From Rhodobacter sp. (lineage in GTDB: Bacteria; Pseudomonadota; Alphaproteobacteria; Rhodobacterales; Rhodobacteraceae), in the NCBI GenBank assembly GCA_020250175.1, contig JADCEN010000036.1, positions 44,301 through 108,300 of the forward strand: a DNA stretch of 64,000 bases, given 5' to 3'. The position numbers and the translations under genes are program-made. The notes beneath the pieces are model-generated. The model saw only the letters and a list, made by a program, of their open reading frames with translations, was not told the DNA's origin and ran no database searches. This document shows, piece by piece, positions 60,076 to 64,000 of the stretch (its first letter is position 1; every line of letters starts with the position of its first letter).

Positions 60076-61416
60076 TCACCCGTCCGGCTTCGTATCCTTG
60101 ACGCGAAACGTCGCTTCAAAGCCCGACGCGCCGGATGCGCGGGGTGACCGAATCCCGAAACTGCTTCCGGTCCGCTCCGCGATGGATCTTACGATTGCCA
60201 GTCCAAGACCGCTGCCCGCGCCATCGGGCCCGGCGCGCTCGAATCTTTGGGTCAGCCGGGCAAGGTCGTCTGCGGGCAGGACGGGGCCATCATTGGCGAC
60301 GGTCAGCGTTCCGTCAGCCGCAAGAGTTACCTCGATCGGGCTGCCCGCCTGACCATGGCGCAGTGCGTTTTCAATCAGGTTGCGCATCAGGATCGCAAAG
60401 GCGTCCACGTCCAGGTCCGACATGACAGCGCCATCCGGCAGCGTCAGAAGAAGGCGTCCAGGCCCGGCGATCCGCGCAAGGTCGTCAACGATCAGCCTGG
60501 CCACAGGACGAAGGTCGGCGGCGACATCGCGCCGAAGCCTGCCACCCTCGGCGCGGGCGAGTTGCAGCAGGCGTTCGGCTAGGCGCGTCAGGCGCTTCAG
60601 CGTGGCCTCGATCTCGGCCGCGCGGGCCTTTGCATCGGCGTCCCGCGTCTCGGCCTGAAGCCGCTGCGCCTGCGCGATGGCCCCGGCCAGCGGCGTGCGC
60701 AGCTCATGCGCCGCATTGGCGGCAAAGCTGCGTTCCGCCTCGAAAGCCGCATCCAGCCGGGAAAGAAGGCTGTTCATCGTGTCGGCGAGCGGCGCGATTT
60801 CAGTCGGCAGACCGGCACCGTCGACCGGGCTCAGATCACGCGCGCCCCGCGCAGCCAGCCGGTCACGGAACAGCCGCAGGGGTGCCAGGCTGGCACGCAC
60901 GGCCAGCACGATGGCGATGAGCGCAGCGGGCAGGACGACCACCAGCGGCAGGCCAAGGACCATCTGGATTTCCCGTGCGACACCGGCGCGATGGTCCAGC
61001 GGCTCGGCCACGGTGATCCGGATCGTGCCCTGAACGGCCTCGTCGCTGTAAAGCCGGTGCGTCGCTGTCTGGCGAAACCCGGTCCCGTCCCAGGCGGGAA
61101 AGTCCGCCGGGCTGGCGGCATGGGATTGCAGCAGGATGCGCCCCTGATCGTCGCGCACGATATAGGTGAAGAACTCGTCATACGCGCGGATCGCGGCCAG
61201 GCGCTGGCTGATGCCCGCTTCCTCGCGGTTCAGGATATCGACCACGGCGAGCGGCAGGATGCGCTGCGCGGTTTCCTGCAGCGCTGAATCGAAGACCTCT
61301 TCGATTTCGCCCCGCGCGATCAGCGCCGTCACGCTGGCCGCCACAATCCAAAGCACCGCAAGGGCAAGGCCCAGCCAAAGCCCGAGGCGCCCCTGAAGGC
61401 TGCGCGGCATCCTCAT
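60076..61416 (-). CDS. QseC-like sensor histidine kinase
   Basis: A 446-residue membrane kinase. Transmembrane helix 1 is LWLGLALAVLWIVAASVTAL, a periplasmic region of about 120 residues follows, and helix 2 is GLPLVVVLPAALIAIVLAV. A HAMP-like linker leads to the HisKA box FAANAAHELRTPLAGAIAQA with the phospho-accepting His, then NLIENALRHGQAGSPIEVTL and GSGLGLAIVRSIAERTGSSF of the ATPase domain. It overlaps its response-regulator gene by four bases. The signal is unknown; PepSY partners often accompany metal- or polycation-sensing systems. Confidence 0.92.
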   Translation of the reverse strand: MRMPRSLQGRLGLWLGLALAVLWIVAASVTALIARGEIEEVFDSALQETAQRILPLAVVDILNREEAGISQRLAAIRAYDEFFTYIVRDDQGRILLQSHAASPADFPAWDGTGFRQTATHRLYSDEAVQGTIRITVAEPLDHRAGVAREIQMVLGLPLVVVLPAALIAIVLAVRASLAPLRLFRDRLAARGARDLSPVDGAGLPTEIAPLADTMNSLLSRLDAAFEAERSFAANAAHELRTPLAGAIAQAQRLQAETRDADAKARAAEIEATLKRLTRLAERLLQLARAEGGRLRRDVAADLRPVARLIVDDLARIAGPGRLLLTLPDGAVMSDLDVDAFAILMRNLIENALRHGQAGSPIEVTLAADGTLTVANDGPVLPADDLARLTQRFERAGPDGAGSGLGLAIVRSIAERTGSSFGIRSPRASGASGFEATFRVKDTKPDG

Positions 61417-62072
61417 CCGCGGCCCAGACGGTAGCCAAGGCCGCGCTCGGTCTCGATCACCCCGGCACCCAGCTTTTTCCTCAGGCGGCTGACATGGACC
61501 TCGATCGTGTTGCTCTCGACCTCGGCACCAAAGGCATAAAGCTTGTCCTCAAGCTGCGCCTTGGACAGAAGCTGCCCGGGGCGCGACAGGAACGCCTCGA
61601 ACAAGGCCCATTCGCGGGCGGTCAGGGTGACAGGCCGGCCGTCGCGGTGGATGCTGCGGGCGGCAAGGTCGATCTCCAGCGGGCCATGGGTGACGATGGG
61701 GTTGGGGTTGCCCGCATAGCGCCGCGCGACGGATCCGATCCGGGCGGACAGTTCGGCAAGGTCGAAGGGCTTCACCAGATAGTCGTCGGCCCCGGCGTTC
61801 AGCCCCTCGATCCGGTCGCTGATCTGGTCAAGCGCGGTCAGGATGATGACGGGGGTCACATCGCCCCTGGCCCGCAGGCGGCGCAGGAACACGATGCCCC
61901 GGCCATCGGGCAGCATCAGATCCAACAGCACAAGATCGAAGCCCGCCCCCGCCATGGCATCCCCGGCGGCATCAAGCCGCTGCATCCAGTCGACCGAATG
62001 GCCATCGGCGGCAACCTGATCGCGCACGGCCGCGCCCAGAACCATGTCATCTTCTATCAGCAGTATCCGCAT
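61413..62072 (-). CDS. OmpR-family response regulator paired with the QseC-like kinase
   Basis: A 219-residue regulator. Receiver: MRILLIEDDMVLGAAVRDQV, the phospho-acceptor Asp51 in FDLVLLDLMLPDGRGIVFLR and Lys in DDYLVKPFDLAELSARI. The winged helix shows LTAREWALFEAFLSRPGQLL and VESNTIEVHVSRLRKKLGAG. It is divergent from a PepSY-domain gene with a 153-base gap, where its own binding site would be expected. Confidence 0.94.
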   Translation of the reverse strand: MRILLIEDDMVLGAAVRDQVAADGHSVDWMQRLDAAGDAMAGAGFDLVLLDLMLPDGRGIVFLRRLRARGDVTPVIILTALDQISDRIEGLNAGADDYLVKPFDLAELSARIGSVARRYAGNPNPIVTHGPLEIDLAARSIHRDGRPVTLTAREWALFEAFLSRPGQLLSKAQLEDKLYAFGAEVESNTIEVHVSRLRKKLGAGVIETERGLGYRLGRG

Positions 62073-62225
62073 GGTCTTTTACCATCCTCCGGCCCCCCGG
62101 GTTGTCTTCGTCCTGCGCCCATGTCCTGACAGCGGGCTGAAGCCGTGCAACAGCCATCTTCAGGCTGCCGTCAGCTTCGGCGCGCATCACATCAGTCAGA
62201 CTGGCCGTAACCCGGAGTGTGGCCC

Positions 62226-62534
62226 ATGAAAAAGACCCTGACAATTCTTGCCTTTCTGGCGGCCCTTCCCGCCGGTGCAGCCCTGGCCGACGACGCCTGC
62301 TTCGTACCGATGGCCGATTGGCAACCGCGCGAGGCGGTTGTCCAGTTCGCCGCCGGGCAGGGATGGGAAGTCCGCCGCATCAGGATCGACGATGGCTGCT
62401 ATGGGATTTCCGGCCGCGACGCGCAAGGCCGCGCGATCGAGGCAAAGCTGCACCCCGGCACGCTCCGGATCGTCGAACTCGAATTCGAGGATGACGATCA
62501 CGGCCATGAACGCGACGGACAGGAACAGGACTGA
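62226..62534 (+). CDS. Periplasmic PepSY-domain protein
   Basis: A 102-residue exported protein: signal peptide MKKTLTILAFLAALPAGAAL ADD, then one PepSY-like domain (AVVQFAAGQGWEVRRIRIDD GCYGISGRDAQGRAIEAKLH PGTLRIVELE split here by repeats of the fold) and an acidic, His-rich tail (EDDDHGHERDGQEQD). The tail could bind metal. The start at 62226 fits the signal peptide. Divergence from a QseBC-like regulator gene is a common arrangement; the protein is a likely target or modulator of that system. Confidence 0.82.
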   Translation: MKKTLTILAFLAALPAGAALADDACFVPMADWQPREAVVQFAAGQGWEVRRIRIDDGCYGISGRDAQGRAIEAKLHPGTLRIVELEFEDDDHGHERDGQEQD

Positions 62535-62589
62535 CCACGGTGCAGGAGCCCCGGCCCGGCGCGTCCGGGACCCGCTGATGCGCATGTCC

Positions 62590-64000
62590 CATCAACAGGG
62601 TTCCAAAAAAGCAACCCCACCGCCTGCCGGACGGCAACATCCTGCGGAACCGTCGCAAAGGCGGCTTGCCCTTCCGGGCGGACCCCGGATTGCAGGCCGT
62701 TTCCCCGCCCGGTCGGGGACCACGGCCGCATGAGGACCCATCCCGCAAGCGCAACGCAGACCAACGCCCGCCCCCGGCGGGGGCGAAGCGCCCGGCATGG
62801 ACGGGTCGGGCGCTTGGGTTCAGCGCGACGCTGTGGCAGGGGCGACGGCTCCTGCCAGAGAGACCGGGCATCCCGGAATGCACAGGACCGTAACTCCGGG
62901 CGGGAACAGGAAACGCACCGCGTTTCCCCCGCCCCTGCGCGACGGTGCCCTGTAGACCGGCTGATCCGGGAACATCGCAGGCCAGCGCACGACCCGGCGG
63001 GTCGGGCGCTGGCCGGGGGTGGGTCGGGCGCTGGCCGGGGGCTTTGGCCCCCGGCTGGCCAAGGGGCAGCGTGGCGCTTTGGCAGGGGCGATGGCCCCTG
63101 CCATGGCAGCAGTGAAAGTGCCTTCACCGTCTCCGGGCGGGAACAGGAAACGCACCGCGTTTCCCCGCCCGCGCGGGACGGTGCCCCGCAGACCGGCAGG
63201 TCCAAGCGCAACAAAGGCCAGCGCCCGCCGGGGGCGGGGTGGGCGCTGGCCGGGGGCTTTGGCCCCTGGCTGACGGGGTGTCATCGAAGCGCGGTGGCAA
63301 AGGCGGAGGCCTTTGCCATGGGGGCGACGCAATTCCGCCTCCACTCCGGGCGGGATCAGGAAACGCACCGCGTTTCCCCGCCCGCGCGCGACGGTGCCCT
63401 GTAGATCGTCAGGTCCAAGAACAACGCAGGCCAGCGCCCGACCCGGCGGGCGAGAAGCGCCCGCCGGGGGCGGGGCGGGCGCTGGCCGGGGGCTTTGGCC
63501 CCCGGCTGGTCCTGATGCCAGCGCAGCGCTGTGGCAGGGGCGATGGCCCCTGCCAGAGAGACCGGGCTTCCCGGAATGCACAGGAACGCCCCTCCGGTCG
63601 GAAACAGGAAACGCACCGCGTTTCCCCCGCCCACGCGCGACGGTGCCCTGTAGACCGGCAGGTCCGCGAGCAACGCAGGCCAGCGCCCGGCCCGGCGGGG
63701 GCGAAGCGCCCGCCGGGGGCGGGGCAGGCACCGGGCGGGGGCTTTGGCCCCCGGCTGGACATGGGACAGCGCAGCGCTGTGGCAGGGGCGATGGCCCCTG
63801 CCAGAGAGACCGGGCATCCCGGAGAACGCTCCTCCGGGCGGGTACAGGAAACGCACTGCGTTTCCCCCGCCCGTGCGGGACGGTGCCCTGTAGACCGGCA
63901 GGTCCGGGAACAGCAGAGGCCAGCGCCCGACCGGGCGGGCGAGAAGCGCCCGCCCGGGGCGGGGCGGGCGCTGGCCGGGGGCTTTGGCCCCCGGCTGGCA
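62590..64000. repeat. Tandem array of a ~213-248-bp GC-rich repeat, continuing past the window
   Basis: The core GGAAACGCACCGCGTTTCC occurs at 62909, 63146, 63359, 63607 and (with CACTGCG) 63847, giving spacings of 237, 213, 248 and 240. Each unit also carries a CCGGGGGCTTTGGCCCCCGG hairpin, a GGCAGGGGCGATGGCCCCTG CC hairpin and a GACGGTGCCCTGTAGACCGG block. A diverged sixth unit starts near 62590. Long open frames on both strands result from the repeat period and GC bias and lack protein-family content. No gene is supported here. Confidence 0.85.

Noticed and set aside
62498..63856. Long minus-strand open frames rich in Arg, Pro and Gly across the terminal array
   Set aside because: They are periodic, follow the tandem DNA repeat, have no family motif or ribosome site, and equivalent frames exist on both strands.
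62590..64000. CRISPR array
   Set aside because: Repeat units are 213-248 bp with several hairpins and related, not unique, spacers; there are no cas genes.

Overview
The window is a high-GC chromosomal segment of an alphaproteobacterium, almost certainly family Rhodobacteraceae. The evidence is protein similarity by eye (RpoD, ChvI/ChvG, the HprK-RapZ-EIIA-HPr cluster, a methylsuccinyl-CoA dehydrogenase of ethylmalonyl-CoA pathway type, SoxBDAG) plus two intergenic elements of a kind common in that family (14563-14610, 25904-25939). The genus cannot be assigned. No rRNA, tRNA, CRISPR array or intact insertion sequence was seen.

Layout. 1-6725: reductive pyrimidine/hydantoin catabolism (ABC ATPase fragment, membrane protein, dihydropyrimidinase, N-carbamoyl-beta-alanine amidohydrolase type hydrolase, cupin, omega-amino acid:pyruvate transaminase) with a divergent RutR regulator and two sites matching the RutR operator. 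6726-10500: a SulP transporter between debris: an IS256-like remnant, a decayed YoeB-like toxin, a HicA remnant without its catalytic His, an intact HicB, and an AT-rich membrane protein with a HEPN-type motif. 10517-19661: rpoD, dnaG and the heterotetrameric sarcosine oxidase operon soxBDAG. 19783-22487: EVE-domain protein, a C-terminal glutamate dehydrogenase fragment, a small lipoprotein and hom. 23452-28412: lepB-rnc-era-DUF1491-recO and an MFS transporter. 28666-33773: a short-chain reductase, methylsuccinyl-CoA dehydrogenase, a ParB-like remnant, a probably acquired glycosyltransferase and a truncated pckA. 34116-39502: ChvI/ChvG two-component system followed by HprK, RapZ, EIIA(Man), HPr and an acyltransferase. 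39522-41659: a secreted leucine-rich repeat protein and 3-hydroxybutyryl-CoA dehydrogenase. 41660-44529: a decayed prophage tail module holding an intact, AT-rich, membrane-anchored Ser/Thr kinase and a 97-bp MITE-like insertion. 44530-56487: a complete carbon-phosphorus lyase system (phnGHIJKLN, phnF, phnM, a hexapeptide acetyltransferase, phnCDEE). 56597-59704: an arsenate system based on ArsJ, GAPDH and an ArsR-ArsC fusion. 60076-62534: a QseBC-like two-component system with a PepSY protein. 62590 to the end: a tandem array of a repeat of about 213-248 bp whose relatives also lie at about 22.6 and 28.4 kb.

How the genes work together. The pyd genes turn dihydropyrimidines into beta-alanine and then malonate semialdehyde under RutR. 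SoxBDAG feeds one-carbon units from sarcosine into tetrahydrofolate. The phn genes import phosphonates and release phosphate. The ars genes turn arsenate into an exportable arseno-phosphoglycerate. The chvIG-hprK-rapZ-EIIA-HPr block is an incomplete, regulatory phosphotransferase relay with no sugar permease. The most unusual parts are the kinase cargo in the dead prophage, the interspersed/tandem repeat family, the cysteine-free ArsR domain fused to ArsC, and the broken pckA next to chvI.
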